A stretch of 31,003 bases of DNA from Conidiobolus incongruus B7586 (Eukaryota; Entomophthoromycota; Entomophthoromycetes; Entomophthorales; Conidiobolaceae): positions 1-31,003 of the forward strand of contig JNEM01015386.1 of NCBI GenBank assembly GCA_000697335.1, written 5' to 3'. The first letter of the stretch is position 1, and each line of letters starts with the position of its first letter. Position numbers and translations under genes: made by a program. This document shows, piece by piece, positions 11,235-23,220 of the stretch. Under the pieces are notes generated by a model. That model made no database searches. It was not told the DNA's origin and saw nothing but the letters and a program-made list of their open reading frames with translations.

Positions 11235-12554
11235 TTAGTATCTAACACGCTTGAAAATATAGCCATTGTAGTCATCATCGGAGTCACCATTGTCACAATC
11301 GCAGTAGTTTCTCTTTGTAGCACGTTCCAATTCTTTTTCGTTGAATTGTTTCACAATATCAATACACATTTGCAATTTGGATTTAGAATTTCCTAATTAA
11401 GTAAAATCTTAACATTATAGTTTTCAAATTAGTCCCAATCTTACTATTATATATATTATCTTGAATGGAACATGGAATTATATTCTTTGTACTATATAAC
11501 TAAAAGAATATTAATAATGAATTTCAATAAAAAAATAAGTAATTAATTGTTTACCTCGTTAGCAAAATCGTCCATATCTTTCAAAAATTTTTGAGTTCTG
11601 GGGCTGGCAGGTTCTTCGTGGTCAGAGATAACATTTTCTTGAATGCCATCGATTGACACTTTGCAAGGTCGTTTGTTACTGTTCATAGGGTAGAGATGGT
11701 TCTGGCACTTTTCCCAAGAAAGTTGTTGGCGTTGCTCTTCAGGAATTTGAGGGGGTGCTGAACACCACTCTTGATTACTTATGTTATCATACAAGTTGAG
11801 GTAAGTTTGAGCAAGGTTTTGATTACACTGGTCCAAGTCCAATTCATTTGCGGCGTTTTCCTTATAATAGTTCGTATTAACCTTCACAGATTGATTGTAA
11901 ATGTTGGATATTGTGATACACGAGGACCTCACATTTTCTTCTTCTGTATCCGAGCTGATAATAATTAAGGAGTGAGCTCTAGTTTCGAATTTATTATCGC
12001 AACAATGGCTGATAGCATCTTTATCCTCCAAATTATATACGGAATTCACTTCACTATCAGCACTGTCGGCTTCACCTTCGCTTTCAGCTTCCGATTCAAA
12101 TTTTGAAGCTGCTTCTTGAACTTCAACATTAGAATTCATCTTTTGAGTGGCTACCGTAAAATCTCTTGTGGGATAGATATTTTTGTAAAAAGCTCTATAT
12201 CTCTTTTCATATGCTTTTTCTATTTTGGGAGACAGTAAAGTAGGTTCATAAGGGTTATATTGGTATATTCTAGGTGAAGATTCTACCCACTGGAATTGAT
12301 TTTGGTAAGAGTTGGTAATTTCGTCAGGATCACATTTAATAGAGCTTGAAATACTAAATTGACTATTAGCTATTTTATATGAAATGAATTTTGGTACTAA
12401 CTAACCAGCAGTTGTAACCATCATCTTCACTTTTATCGTTATAGGATTCGTTATCTGAACTGATATCAGCATCGTAATTGAAGTAATCAGGTAAATTGAT
12501 ATATTGATTAGATCCAATATATCTTGAGGAGTTTTCAGGTAAAGTTTGAATCAT
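11235..12554 (-). CDS. Unrecognised acidic protein with a SUMO-interacting-like motif, four exons
   Basis: Read on the minus strand, exons are 12554-12406, 12362-11555, 11499-11445 and 11392-11235; the three introns are GT..AG, 43, 55 and 52 bp, and all phases agree, giving 389 residues. The 55-nt third exon is needed to keep the frame into the last exon, and its intron starts GTAAG, which supports the model. I do not recognise the family. It has an acidic N-terminus, a moderately conserved-looking stretch YEPTLLSPKIEKAYEKRYRA near 89-108, an acidic Ser/Glu block at about 136-155, then SLIIISSDTEEE at 181-192, which has the form of a SUMO-interacting motif (hydrophobic core plus acidic/Ser tail). 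The C-terminus ends in a Cys/Asp-rich stretch CDCDNGDSDDDY and a basic tail KRVRY. No catalytic motif, membrane segment or signal peptide is visible. A nuclear regulatory or scaffold protein is a guess. Convergent with POL12. Confidence 0.75.
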
Positions 12555-13783
12555 TTTGTTACAATAATTTATCGAAGAAGTGACAAATAATAGAAAGAAG
12601 AATTGATAACCAATTTAGATTCTTCATGACTTCTATATGAAATCATTTTGCAATTAAGCTCATACTATACTTGATTTAAATTCGAAATAACTTAAAATTA
12701 TTGGCTATTCAAAAGTTTAGCTCGACTTCTTTTCATTAATGAATTTAATTAAATTATCTTAATACATTATTTTTTAAAAAAATAATTTTGGTCTACGAAT
12801 TTGGATAGTTATACATTTCAATTTCAAATTATATTAATATTAAAATGGATATGAGTCAATGATTTGATTTGAATTAATAGCCTTTCTTACAAGTTCTAAT
12901 ATCAATATAGTACCAAAATTAGAAGATGAACAATGATAGTAACTTCCTTATAATTTGAATGTTGCTAGCAAGCTAGCGGTTTTGATCCCTCATTGTTATA
13001 TATATTATCAAGGCTATCTTAATGGATAAACATCAGCATATATATCTACTAGTTATTGATATATCATTTTACAATATATTTTTGTTTATATGGCAAGCAG
13101 CAATAATATTACCTTAATACTTTTATGATCCAATGAAAAAATAATTAATATATATCACATGGCTATGATTCATATCTACGTCACAAAAATAGATCTGACT
13201 GATTTTGAAAACATATGTTGATTCATAACATTTCTATAGATGGCGGTCTCTAGGTATTTCAGAGAATGAATTTTATTCAAAATCAATATTTTCTTTATAA
13301 TAATTCAAATAAAAATATTCAACTTAATTTCAATTGTATTTGGTTTGCTTTAATCTAATTTAAAATATAATTTCAATAATTTATTAATTACAATTTATTA
13401 TAATTCAATTTAATTTGAAAGTTTATAATAGGTACCATTAATAGAATTAATATTTACAAAATATTTTATAATGTAATTTAATATTAATATTAAATTATTT
13501 AATCTAATTTTTAATTAGTTGAATTATTCAATTATCATTAGAGATTTATTACTGATTTAAAATTTGAATATAATATGTAAAATCCATGATTTTTAGTACT
13601 GAATATATTGTTTAGTGTTGAAATGTTCTAATGATAATTAATAAATGAATTAATTCAACCACTGATCAAGTTTAATTTTTCATACTTTATTTCAACATAT
13701 TTTATATTAATTTTGACCTACCTTAATAATCTAATTCATTATTAATTTTTCATATTATTTTTTAATAATTTGATTTTATAATA
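12555..13783. other. Spacer upstream of the minus-strand acidic-protein gene
   Basis: No gene seen. The part next to the start codon presumably holds the promoter of the minus-strand gene. A small palindrome, GCTAGCAAGCTAGC, lies at about 12963-12976, and a CRE-like TACGTCA near 13177. The rest is A+T-rich and borders the mariner fragment. Confidence 0.5.
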
Positions 13784-14142
13784 TTTATCTAGGTTTTAAA
13801 TAATAAGAATTGTTTGAGATTGAAAATAAATAAACATTTTATTAAATAATATAAAATCAATTCTTTTTATTATTATTAGTAGCTTTTTAACATATATTTG
13901 GTAAACTTCTAATATATTAATAATAACTTTTTTATTAAATTAAAATTTAATAATTTATAAATTAAATTTATTTATAGTTGTTTTATTTAATATATTAAAT
14001 ATTAAATTACTTAAAATATTTATTATAATATAAGTTATAATCCAATGAATATACTAGATGTGATGGTTTTTTCCAGTTATTTTTAATTAAATTTTTTTAT
14101 ATTTAATTAGATTTAGATAATTTCTTATTTAATTTTAAAGTA
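13784..14142 (-). mobile_element. Truncated mariner-like transposon, 3' part (minus strand)
   Basis: Reverse complement of this stretch aligns along its length with the 3' third of the neighbouring plus-strand mariner. The terminal repeat at 13784-13830 corresponds to the right end of that copy. The block at about 14048-14075 matches the inverse of 15138-15170, which codes for the mariner LPHLVYSPD-type motif. The two copies differ there mainly by C/T and G/A changes. The 5' two thirds are missing: sequence right of the neighbour (15462 onward) does not continue it. Many stops; dead. Confidence 0.75.
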
Positions 14143-14244
14143 TTACTTTAAATTTAAAATAATGGGAAATTTTTTAATTTCTGATTTTTCAAACATATTA
14201 TTAGTTTAAAATAAATAAATATATACAAAGTTAATAGGAAATTA

Positions 14245-14278
<34 letters not shown>

Positions 14279-15461
14279 TAGCTTTTTTGTTTAAAAAATT
14301 AACTTTTTAAAATTGGTTGTTTAATTTAATTATGCTTAAACTAAATAGTAATCATCAAAAGTTTTTTATTTTAGTATTAATAAAACTTAACCATAAACCC
14401 TCTAAAATTATTTAAAATTTATAAGCAGCTTTTAGTAATAAAGTATTATTTAAATTAACAATTTATCACTAGGTAAATTACTTTAAAGTTAAAAGAGAAA
14501 CTATTTAAAACCTGCTAAAATCTAAAAAACTAACTTTAACTATTATTTTTTCAATTGTAAATAAAGTGAAAAAATATATTAAAAAGTACTTTTTTATTTT
14601 AGTTAGAGAATTATCTAAGTACTTTAATATTAGTTTTACAAGTATTTTATATATTTTAAAGTTTAAACTAAAATTAATAAATAAAAATATAAAATAGGTA
14701 CCTTATAATTTAACTAAAGCTTAAAAAAAAGCTAGAGTAGTTATTACTAAATAAAACCTATTGAAATATTACTAGAAGCTTAAACTTTTATAGCAAATAA
14801 TTATAATTAATGAATCTTAAATCTTTATATATAATCTTTTACTAAAACACAAATCAAAATGTTAGATTAAGCTAAATCAACCCCCTCTACAAATCCCTTT
14901 AAATAAACATTTTATTAATAAGCAAATATTAATTATTGTAATAAATTATAATAGTATATGCTATTTTTATTTAGTTCTTAAAAGAAAATTAATTAATAAT
15001 AAACTATATATTGTTTTTTTTAAATAAAAATATTTCTAATTGGTGTTCTTAATATAATTTAAGAAAACCTATTATTTTGCATGATAATTGTAAAATATAT
15101 AAATCTAAAGCTATATAAAACTTTCTAATTAAAAATAATTGGAAAAAACTACCACATCTAGTATATTCCTTTGATTATAACCTATGTGATTATAATTGCT
15201 TTAGGTAATTAAAAAACCAGCTTGTAAAAAAGAAAATTTCTGCAGGAAAATTTAATTGGTTTGTGAAACATCAAATTTTAGTCTTTAATAAAAAGAACTG
15301 TTTTTTAGGTGTTAGAAGTTTGCTAAAAGTATAGCAAAAAGTTATTAATAATAAAAGAAACTATTAAATTTATATTATATATTTATTTTTATATATCATA
15401 TATTCAAATGTTTATTTATTTTTAATTGCAAAAAATTCCCATTATTAAAAATACAGAGTAA
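14143..15461 (+). mobile_element. Near full-length, inactivated mariner-like transposon (DD34D)
   Basis: About 1,319 bp, the usual mariner size, with TA on both sides (14141-14142 and 15462-15463). The terminal inverted repeats are imperfect: TTACT at the tip, then a shared TAATGGGAA block at about 14160 and 15446. A plus-strand transposase relic can be read: VPYNLT near 14698, IINES where mariners have TGDES/TGDEK (Asp changed to Asn), HDN with Asp codon 15083-15085, WKKLPHLVYSFDYNLCDY at about 15140-15190, and a C-terminal region like the family's. From the HDN aspartate to the CDY aspartate (codon 15188-15190) are exactly 34 codons, the mariner DD34D spacing, and this part keeps its frame with one stop. 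Elsewhere there are many stops and the first catalytic Asp is lost, so it cannot be active. Changes are mostly of C-to-T/G-to-A type. Contains a (TA)n run at 14254-14279. Confidence 0.88.
14254..14279. repeat. (TA)n microsatellite inside the mariner
   Basis: Alternating AT/TA run of about 26 bases in the 5' non-coding part of the mariner copy; shorter at the matching place in the other copies, so it probably expanded after insertion. Confidence 0.85.
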
Positions 15462-17499
15462 TAATTAATCTAATGATAAATAGTTAGTTTAAATAAAACA
15501 TCCATTTTAAAAATTGTTTATGGTTGAGTTTTATTATTATTAAAATAAGAGACTATAGATGAATATTATTTGGTGAAAGTCAACATGAAATATTAATATT
15601 CTTGATAAATGTATCCATTTAATTTACAAGGTAAATTATAGCTTGCTAACAATAAAAACTGGTATAGCAATTGTAATGCTATTGATAATAATTAATATAC
15701 TACAGAAATTTTCAGAATTTAAATATTGATTTTTTAAGCTCTAATTTCATTGAGCTATTTCAAAAAACCAATAAGCTATTATATTTTCAAATTAAAAAAT
15801 TTTAGTTTATTAATTCAAAAATAGTTGACTAAATTTAACACTTTTAATAATAACCAGATATTTTGAGCTTATTGAATGCATTTCAAAAAATATACAGCTA
15901 TGATATAATTTAACTTATATCAAAATTATGGTTCTTATGGTATTATAAATAATCATAATACTATTTGATAATGTAAGAAATATAGCATATATGGAGAATT
16001 AACTATTTTATAAACATAATTTTGATAAAAATCATCAGCCTTGAAAATTTTTTGTAAATAATAATTTTGAGATAAATTATCAAATACACCCAACTTCTGA
16101 TTAAGTCACGTAAATTTGTAGTGCTACAAAAAAGAAATTTCTCATCAGTTTTTCCAATTTATATTAATGGTTGTTTATTAAAAAACGTTCGGGGAATTTC
16201 CCTAACGAGCTTTGGATAAATAAAAAAGATAAAAATCACTTAGTTCTTGATGATATTAGATAATTTATCTGCGTAATGATAATTCAAACGTACTAATAAA
16301 TTTTTTTAATTTGAATCAATATCAATTCAATAAGGTTGATAAAAATTGCCTAATTTGACAATTTTTTAAATGCTGATTTTATAATATATATCTATTGCCT
16401 AATTTGATAAATATGAGTTTTTTAACGATTAGTTTGTCTAAAAGAAAAACTGGGTAAGATTTAAATTAAATAAATGAAATGAAATTAAATTAGATAAAAT
16501 AATTAATATAAAAAACCAAAATTTTTTAATTTAATTAAAGGAGTAAAATATATTGGATTAATGAATAGTTTAATAATGAAAATAAGCAGATTGTCAATCC
16601 ATTTTATTTCATAAGTCAAATTTAAAATGAGGGGATTACATCATTCCTAAAATTTGATTGAACTTATTTTTCATTAATTTTAATTTTTAATAAGCAAATT
16701 TAAAATTATTTCTAGTCATTATCATTATATGGATGGCTTATAAAAAAAGCAATTCATTTTAACCCTTAATTCTAAACTGTGATCATGTTTTCATCACACT
16801 TCATTTGATCATATCACTCAAGTTTTATTCTTTTAAGTTCTATCAATTTTATCTTTGATTAAAATATGTCTCACTTAATTAATTAACACCCTCTTTAGGG
16901 CTACAGTTAGAGATTTAATTGAGATTGATAGCTATCTAAGATATTCGTGATATTTATAAAAAATAAACATTATGTTAAATGAGATTCCTATTTAGCTGGC
17001 TATTAAATCAATCTGAAATGATTTGATTGCAATCGATTAAATTAATTATCTTGAATTTATTTATCTATACATCGATAGCAGAATCAAAAATTATTCACAT
17101 ATTATCTAGTGTTAATAGCAACAATTTAATTGGAATTAATTTAATTGAAACTAAAATTTCTCACTAGTTTTAAGGATCCACATTGATTGATGATTTGGAG
17201 ATGATGTCGAAATTGAGTCATTTAGCAGTCAATCAAACAACCGATGATATCTAAAAACTTCCAAGTGGTATAAATAGACCCAACAGTGATTAGATGGATG
17301 GTTTAATGTTTTTTGTTAAAAATCATTACTATCACTAATATTATTAGGATTATTAATTCACATCCATCCATTTTATTCACCACTGAAACCCCTATATATC
17401 ATATATAATCAAAATAATCAACTGATTTGATTCTAACAGAAATTTGCATTGCATCACCATCAAATCCATCCATTTTCCAATTGAAATTTTTTTTAAAAT
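15462..17499. other. A+T-rich spacer and 5' region of the glycogen synthase gene
   Basis: No gene or transposase motif seen. A G+C-richer palindromic spot, GGGGAATTTCCC, lies at about 16191-16202. The last 230 bases hold the TATA box and the presumed 5' untranslated region of the glycogen synthase gene. Confidence 0.5.
17269..17276 (+). promoter_or_regulatory. TATA box of the glycogen synthase gene
   Basis: TATAAATA in a locally less A+T-rich context, 224 bases before the ATG at 17500. This would give a leader of roughly 190 bases. Identified by consensus and position only. Confidence 0.5.
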
Positions 17500-19873
17500 A
17501 TGACTGATTCTAATCCAGCTATTCAAACAACCACTAGAGACGTCGAAAATCCTATCCTCTTCGAAATCGCTTGGGAAGTTGCTAACAAAGGTATTTATTT
17601 TATATTTATTCATGTATAAACATTATGATTTTTTTTGTTATCTTCCTCATTTTCATTTTACTAATTTTGATCTAATTAATTTTTAGTTGGTGGAATTTAC
17701 ACCGTGATAAAAACCAAAGCACCTGTAACCAAACAAGAGTATGGAGACCGCTATATCCTTTTAGGTCCTCTCTCTCATAAAACAGCCGATCTCGAAGTGG
17801 AACCAGTTGCTCCTCCTACACCAGAATTGTCTCAGACTATAGAAACCTTGGAGAACCGAGGTTTTCGAATTACTTTCGGGCGCTGGTTGATTGAAGGAGG
17901 TCCTTACGTGTGTTTGTTCGACCTTGGCTCCGCATTCAACCACCTCAACGACTGGAAAGGCGAACTGTGGCGTATTGCAGGTATTCCTTCACCTTCCAAT
18001 GATACTGAAACCAACGACGCTGTGCTTTTGGGTTACTTGGTCGTTCAGTTCCTCGAAGAATACTCTAAAATTAATACTACTAACGCTATTATTGCCCACT
18101 TTCATGAGTGGCTTGCTGGTGTCGGTTTAGTCCTCTGCAGAAAGCGTCAATTGGACGTTGCTTCCATTTTCACTACCCACGCTACGCTCCTTGGCAGGTA
18201 CCTCTGCGCTGGCGAAGTTGATTTTTACAATAGTATCACTCATATCGATGTGGATCACGAAGCTGGAAAACGTGGTATCTATCATCGTTACTGCTTGGAG
18301 AGAGCTGCTGCTCACTGTGCCGATGTTTTTACAACTGTCAGTCATATTACCGCTTTTGAAGCTGAGCATTTACTTAAGAGAAAGCCTGGTAAGTTACATT
18401 CACTAGATGTTAATTATAATTTCATTATTTACACCTTATGAACTCTTAATTAGATGGTGTATTACCCAACGGTCTCAACGTAGTTAAATTCAGGTAATAT
18501 TAGTCATTTGACTTAAATTAATCAACCGATCCTTAACTTCTCTGATCATTTAGTGCCATGCACGAATTCCAAAACCTTCATGCCAAAGCTAAAGACAAGA
18601 TCCATCAATTTATTAGAGGTCATTTCTATGGTCACTATGATTTTGATTTAGAGAATACCGTCTACTTTTTCACAGCTGGTCGTTACGAATTTAGAAATAA
18701 GGGAGTAGATTTGTTCTTGGAAAGTTTAGCTAGTAAATTATACTCATATTAAATGTGTTTGGATACGTGTTAAATTTTATTTTAGGATTAAACTATCGTC
18801 TCAAGCAATCCAACTCCAAGTTGACTGTTGTTGCATTTATCATCTTGCCAGCTAATACTCATTCTTTCACTGTTGAAACTCTCAAGGGTCACGCTGTTTT
18901 GAAACAACTTAACGATACCGTTTCTGAAATTCAAGATCGTGTCGGTAAAAGATTATTCGATATGGCTGCCAGAGGTATCGAACCCAACCCTTCAGAATTG
19001 TTATCCGAACAAGAAAAGATCATGTTACGAAGACGTATTTTTGCCCTTAAAAGGCATACTTTACCGCCTGTTGTCACTCACAATATGGTTGATGATGGTG
19101 CTGATCCCGTATTAAACCAAATTAGAAGACTTCAACTTTTCAACTACCCTGGCGATCGTGTCAAGATTATTTTCCATCCTGAATTCTTGAACTCCAACAA
19201 CCCTGTTCTCTCACTTGACTATGAAGAATTTGTCAGAGGCTGTCACTTGGGTGTCTTCCCCTCCTACTACGAACCTTGGGGCTATACTCCTGCTGAATGT
19301 ACTGTTATGGGTGTGCCCTCCATCACCACTAATCTCTCAGGATTTGGATGCTTTATGGAAGACAATATCGAAGATCCAGCCGATTATGGTATTTACATCG
19401 TGGATCGTCGTATGAAATCTGTTGAAGAATCCGTTGAACAGCTCACCTCCTACATGATGGATTTCTGCTCCAAATCCCGTCGTCAAAGAATCAATCAGAG
19501 AAATAGAACAGAGCGCCTGTCTGATCTCCTCGACTGGAAGCGCATGGGTATCGAGTACATGAAAGCTCGACAACTTGCACTTCGTAGAATTTACCCCGAC
19601 GCCTTCGAAGACGATTTTGTGGACGACAGTACCCACGTTCCCAAGATTCCCAAACCCATATCAGCACCTGGATCACCCAAGCCCAAGAACGAGCGCCACT
19701 TGAATGAATTTCCCCTCACTATGGACTCCCTATCCCTCAACGGCAACGGCCACCACGCCTTGACGGGTGCCTTATACCGAGGCATCGACGAAGATGACGA
19801 CGACGGACGTCCCCCAATCCCCATCAAGATTAAATCGAGGAGTAGTATGGAAGATGTGCGCTATGCCATCTAA
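17500..19873 (+). CDS. GSY1: Glycogen synthase (eukaryotic, GT3 family), five exons
   Basis: Exons 17500-17590, 17687-18388, 18454-18493, 18554-18732 and 18786-19873; introns are GT..AG, 96, 65, 60 and 53 bp, with all phases consistent, giving 699 residues (yeast Gsy2 has 705). The cytosolic enzyme adds glucose from UDP-glucose to glycogen. The protein follows the yeast enzyme nearly throughout: [19 protein letters not shown] (22-39), [57 protein letters not shown] across the second intron, and [12 protein letters not shown]. The catalytic E-x7-E pair is E500 and E508 in [12 protein letters not shown]. The arginine-rich regulatory helix [11 protein letters not shown] (568-578), which in yeast senses glucose-6-phosphate, is intact. 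The tail keeps the PISAPGSP block (about 628-635), equivalent to the phosphorylated C-terminal region of yeast Gsy2, followed by an acidic patch. Regulation by phosphorylation and glucose-6-phosphate is therefore expected. The first ATG gives the usual N-terminus. Confidence 0.97.
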
Positions 19874-20419
19874 CCACCTTTCTCAACCGATTTAACTTGA
19901 CCATGCTATTTGAATCATCCTAATTTAACTCCCATATCCACCTACCACCACTGGATTTTCCCTATCAAATACTTAAAAATTCTAGCTATTAATAACTCAT
20001 TAAAATTTGTGATTATATTAATTTATAAATGAACAAAATATTTTTAACTTTGATAATTTTTTGAATATACACTATCAATATTATAACTCGAAAATATTTA
20101 TTTCGCTCCATGATATTCAATCCAAATTGGTATATTAGATTTTTTTTTATCAATTTTTATTATATAATTCCATTTAATATTCAATAATTAATGATTCAAT
20201 TATATTAATCCAGTTTTTAAAAATTCTTAAATATTACCTAATTACATTTATTTAAAAAATATGTTTATTGAGATATTGACAGAATTAGTGTAAATATTGA
20301 TCATTATATTGAACTGATTTTACTATTAAATAAATAATTTTTCAATATATTTAAACAGGAAATAATATTAAATCATTAATCACTGACTTTCCTATTAATT
20401 CACAACCTCAAAAATTCCT
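19874..20419. other. Spacer downstream of glycogen synthase
   Basis: 3' flanking region of the glycogen synthase gene, A+T-rich, no gene seen. It separates that gene from the convergent gene relic ending at 20420. Confidence 0.6.
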
Positions 20420-23065
20420 TCAAATTAGTTCATAAGGATCTTCTGGTAGAGGTAGCGATTGGTAAAAATCGAGATAATAAAGTATAATTTGATGCTTCTT
20501 AAAACCCAAATAAAAATAAGCATCTAAAAATGAGGGAGTAGGATAGAGTTATCATAATTTGTCAATTTTATTAGTCCATTTACACGAATTAAAACTTTAA
20601 ACTCAATTCCAAACAGTATTGAATCAAACTTACTAACTTTTGTATTAGTTCTAAACAATAATAGCTTATTTCTGCATGCTTGTTAAACTGATTGCAAATC
20701 ACTCTTTAAAGTTATAATAGCCTGGAAATTTTTTTGAATATCATTTTTGACCATATAGTCTTGAGCGAATTTCAAGCTCCATCCTATTAGATTGAAGCTC
20801 TAGTGCAATTGTTCGGGTTTTGTGTAGAATAAGTCTTGAATTCCTTTAATTGTCATTGTGTTCATGAGAATGTTAATGAGAATGGTGTAGTTGTAGTTTA
20901 TATTGTATTAGTATCAGAATTGGTTGATAATTGTGTCAATTACCTTGTTAGTCAATCGAGTCATTGTATTTAGATTGAATCAATAGTTGGATGAATTTTT
21001 CTAATTTGAATTTAAAGTCCTTCAAGTTATTGACCCTGATCAATTATATGTCTTAATGGTGGAGTTGGCTCAGGAAGTTGGTATGGTTTTGAGTTAATTG
21101 CCATGGTTTGATATTGTTGAAGGTTAACTGATAGTGCTCTACTAGATTTTTAGAAATCTATATATTGAATCAGCTAAAGGATTGATAATTTTAATTCATG
21201 GTTTGAATAATTTTACTCCATATTTTCAAATTCATATTCAATATAGTTTTATTAGTATAGAAATTAAATAACAGCATAATTTTAAAATCAAAGCAAATAA
21301 AATTTTAATATATAGTTTATAAAAATCAATACAAAATATAAAATTAATACTCTTTTTTATTATTAATAGCTTTTTACTATTCTTTTGTTATATTTTTAAT
21401 ATTTAAAATAAAATTTCTTTATTATAAACTAAAATTTAATATTTCATAAGTATATTTATTTTGTTTCAAGGAATTTTTTCTTTTTATGGATATTTTCTAA
21501 TAGTGTAAATTAATTATAATCATATATGCTATAATTTACTTATTATATTAAATATAGTAGATTCTGTTTAATTTTTTATATAGAAATTTTTATATTTTAT
21601 TAATTTTATACAACTTATATTTTTTTATAAAAATCATAATTATCTTTAAATTAATATATAAATATCAATTAAAAATTGATTTTAATTGAAAGAATATAGA
21701 ATTTAGTATCATTTATATTAACTTTGTGAATAAAATCAGAAAATTATATAATACTATTATTTATTACTATAATCAATATTCATTTATTAATAAATTATTT
21801 AATTATTTGAATTTAACAAAAAAATTATAAAATAATTCAAAGTTTATTAATAATAATAATTTAATTTAAAATCCTTGATTATAGTTATATCTCAAAAATT
21901 CTATTTAATTGTTATTTTATTATATAGAATTTTTTATATAATTATAAGATATTTATTTTATAATTTTGAATATTAATTTAATTTTTAAATTATAATAAAT
22001 ATAATATACTTATATAATTGATATTAAACTATATTAATAATTTTTTTAATTTAAAAAAGGTTATTTTTTAATATATTCTTTTATTATATTCATAAATTCT
22101 ATATAATAATAGAAACTAATTTTAAATTTCAATAAGCTTTGAGTAATTGTTTTTTAAACTTAAAATAATAACCTGTAATAAATAATTGATTTAAATATAA
22201 TATTATCACTGAAAGTTCTTTAAAAATTTAAAATAATTTTACAAGGTATATTTATATTTTGATAATACTAAAATAAAAAACTTTTGATGATTACTATTCA
22301 AATTAAGTATTTTTAAATTCAATTTGTTTATTAAAATATTTTGAATGAATAAATAACTATAATATAAATATATTAACTTTCTTATGTATAATATATATAA
22401 TTTATTTTTTAATAATAACAATATTATTAATAAATCAGAAATCAAAAAATTGCCAGTTCTTTCTTTCTAAACTAATTTTTTTTATAATAACAACTTTTTA
22501 TTCATATTTCACAAGATTCTAAACTCATATTTAATATTGAGCATTAATTATTTGAATAATTAATAATGGATTTAAATTATCAAAAATATTAGGATTAATA
22601 CCTTAATGTTAGAATATATATAAAATTCATAGTATAAACAATTATTATTAATTTTTTCATTATTAATTTTGATTTTATTCAATTAATAAAATTTCAAATT
22701 TTAAAGATGCATTTAGATATATAGTAGATTCTTAATGAATACAAGCTAATTTATGAATTTATTATTACTCATTTCTAACATTATTTAAAATTTCATATTA
22801 ACATCCCAAGTGTGACATATCTGATAATAAACCAATTCTTTAAAATCACCTCTACTTTGAATTACGTTACACTTGTTCGATTCCTATACCATTTCATAAA
22901 TATCATCCTGTACTAGTTTCATGTTGATATCCAGTTGGAATTGCCTAAATTTATGGTTTGGAAATATATGCAATTGGTACAGTTGAGATGGAATTGAATA
23001 TGTGAAGGGTCTGAAAAATGCTGAGAGTACATTAGTTGTGGGATTTGCAGTTAAGTTTCGAACTT
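20420..23065 (-). pseudogene. Relic of an unrecognised protein gene, split by a mariner insertion
   Basis: Two blocks on the minus strand look like eroded coding sequence. They are richer in G+C than the spacer, with C-rich codons and open stretches of 20-45 codons broken by stops and frame changes. The upstream block (about 23065-22780) reads SAFFRPFTYSIPSQLYQLHI and, later, DFKELVYYQICHTWDVNMKF with one stop between. The downstream block (about 21150-20420) reads MAINSKPYQLPEPTPPLRHI, FKLEKFIQLLIQSKYNDSID, GWSLKFAQDYMVKND and finally LPLPEDPYELI before a stop at 20420-20422. Between them lies the minus-strand mariner 21213-22475. At least six stops or frame changes remain in the host part even if short introns are allowed, so a working gene is unlikely. 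The family is not recognised; a fungal transcription-factor-like regulator is one weak possibility. Confidence 0.4.
21213..22475 (-). mobile_element. Heavily decayed mariner-like transposon (minus strand)
   Basis: Reverse complement of this stretch aligns with the plus-strand mariner at 14143-15461 along its whole length. The best anchors are about 22262-22300 (nearly identical to the inverse of 14345-14375), 21340-21365 (inverse of the region near 15340-15360), 21425-21450, and 22435-22460, which matches the inverse of the 5' terminal repeat. The right tip ends ACTAA at 22471-22475 and the left tip starts TTACT at 21213, giving about 1,263 bp, close to the 1,319 bp of the better copy. No usable reading frame is left. 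This is the most A+T-rich and probably the oldest copy in the window. It lies inside the gene relic 20420-23065. Confidence 0.72.
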
Positions 23066-23220
23066 TGAATTTATAAAATTAAAAAAAATTAATTAAATAA
23101 CTTAATATTAAATATAATTACATTCAAAAGATATTAAAATTACGAAATTTGTTTGTACAATAAAAGAGTAAAAGAATAGAAATCATAAAATGTATGTATA
23201 ATAATAGAGGAAAAAATAAG

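Noticed and set aside
11500-11554. Direct splice from exon 2 of the acidic-protein gene to the last exon
   Set aside because: Joining 11555 to 11392 puts the last exon out of frame with an early stop; the 55-nt exon at 11445-11499 restores the frame and has good splice sites.
11771-11968. Plus-strand 65-codon frame opposite the acidic-protein gene
   Set aside because: It is the complement of the well-supported exon 2 on the minus strand, with no introns or motifs of its own.
15462-16560. Search for the missing 5' part of the minus-strand mariner to the right of the plus-strand copy
   Set aside because: No matching sequence was found, so nesting of the plus copy inside the minus copy is not claimed.
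17392-17613. Minus-strand 73-codon frame over the glycogen synthase leader and first exon
   Set aside because: Overlaps the conserved first exon in antisense; low complexity.
18127-18406. Extra frames on both strands within glycogen synthase exon 2
   Set aside because: Shadows of a long conserved coding exon in other frames.
22239-22445. Minus-strand open frame of 68 codons rich in Leu/Ile/Lys
   Set aside because: It lies wholly inside the decayed mariner 21213-22475 and consists of A+T-rich low-complexity residues; a chance frame.
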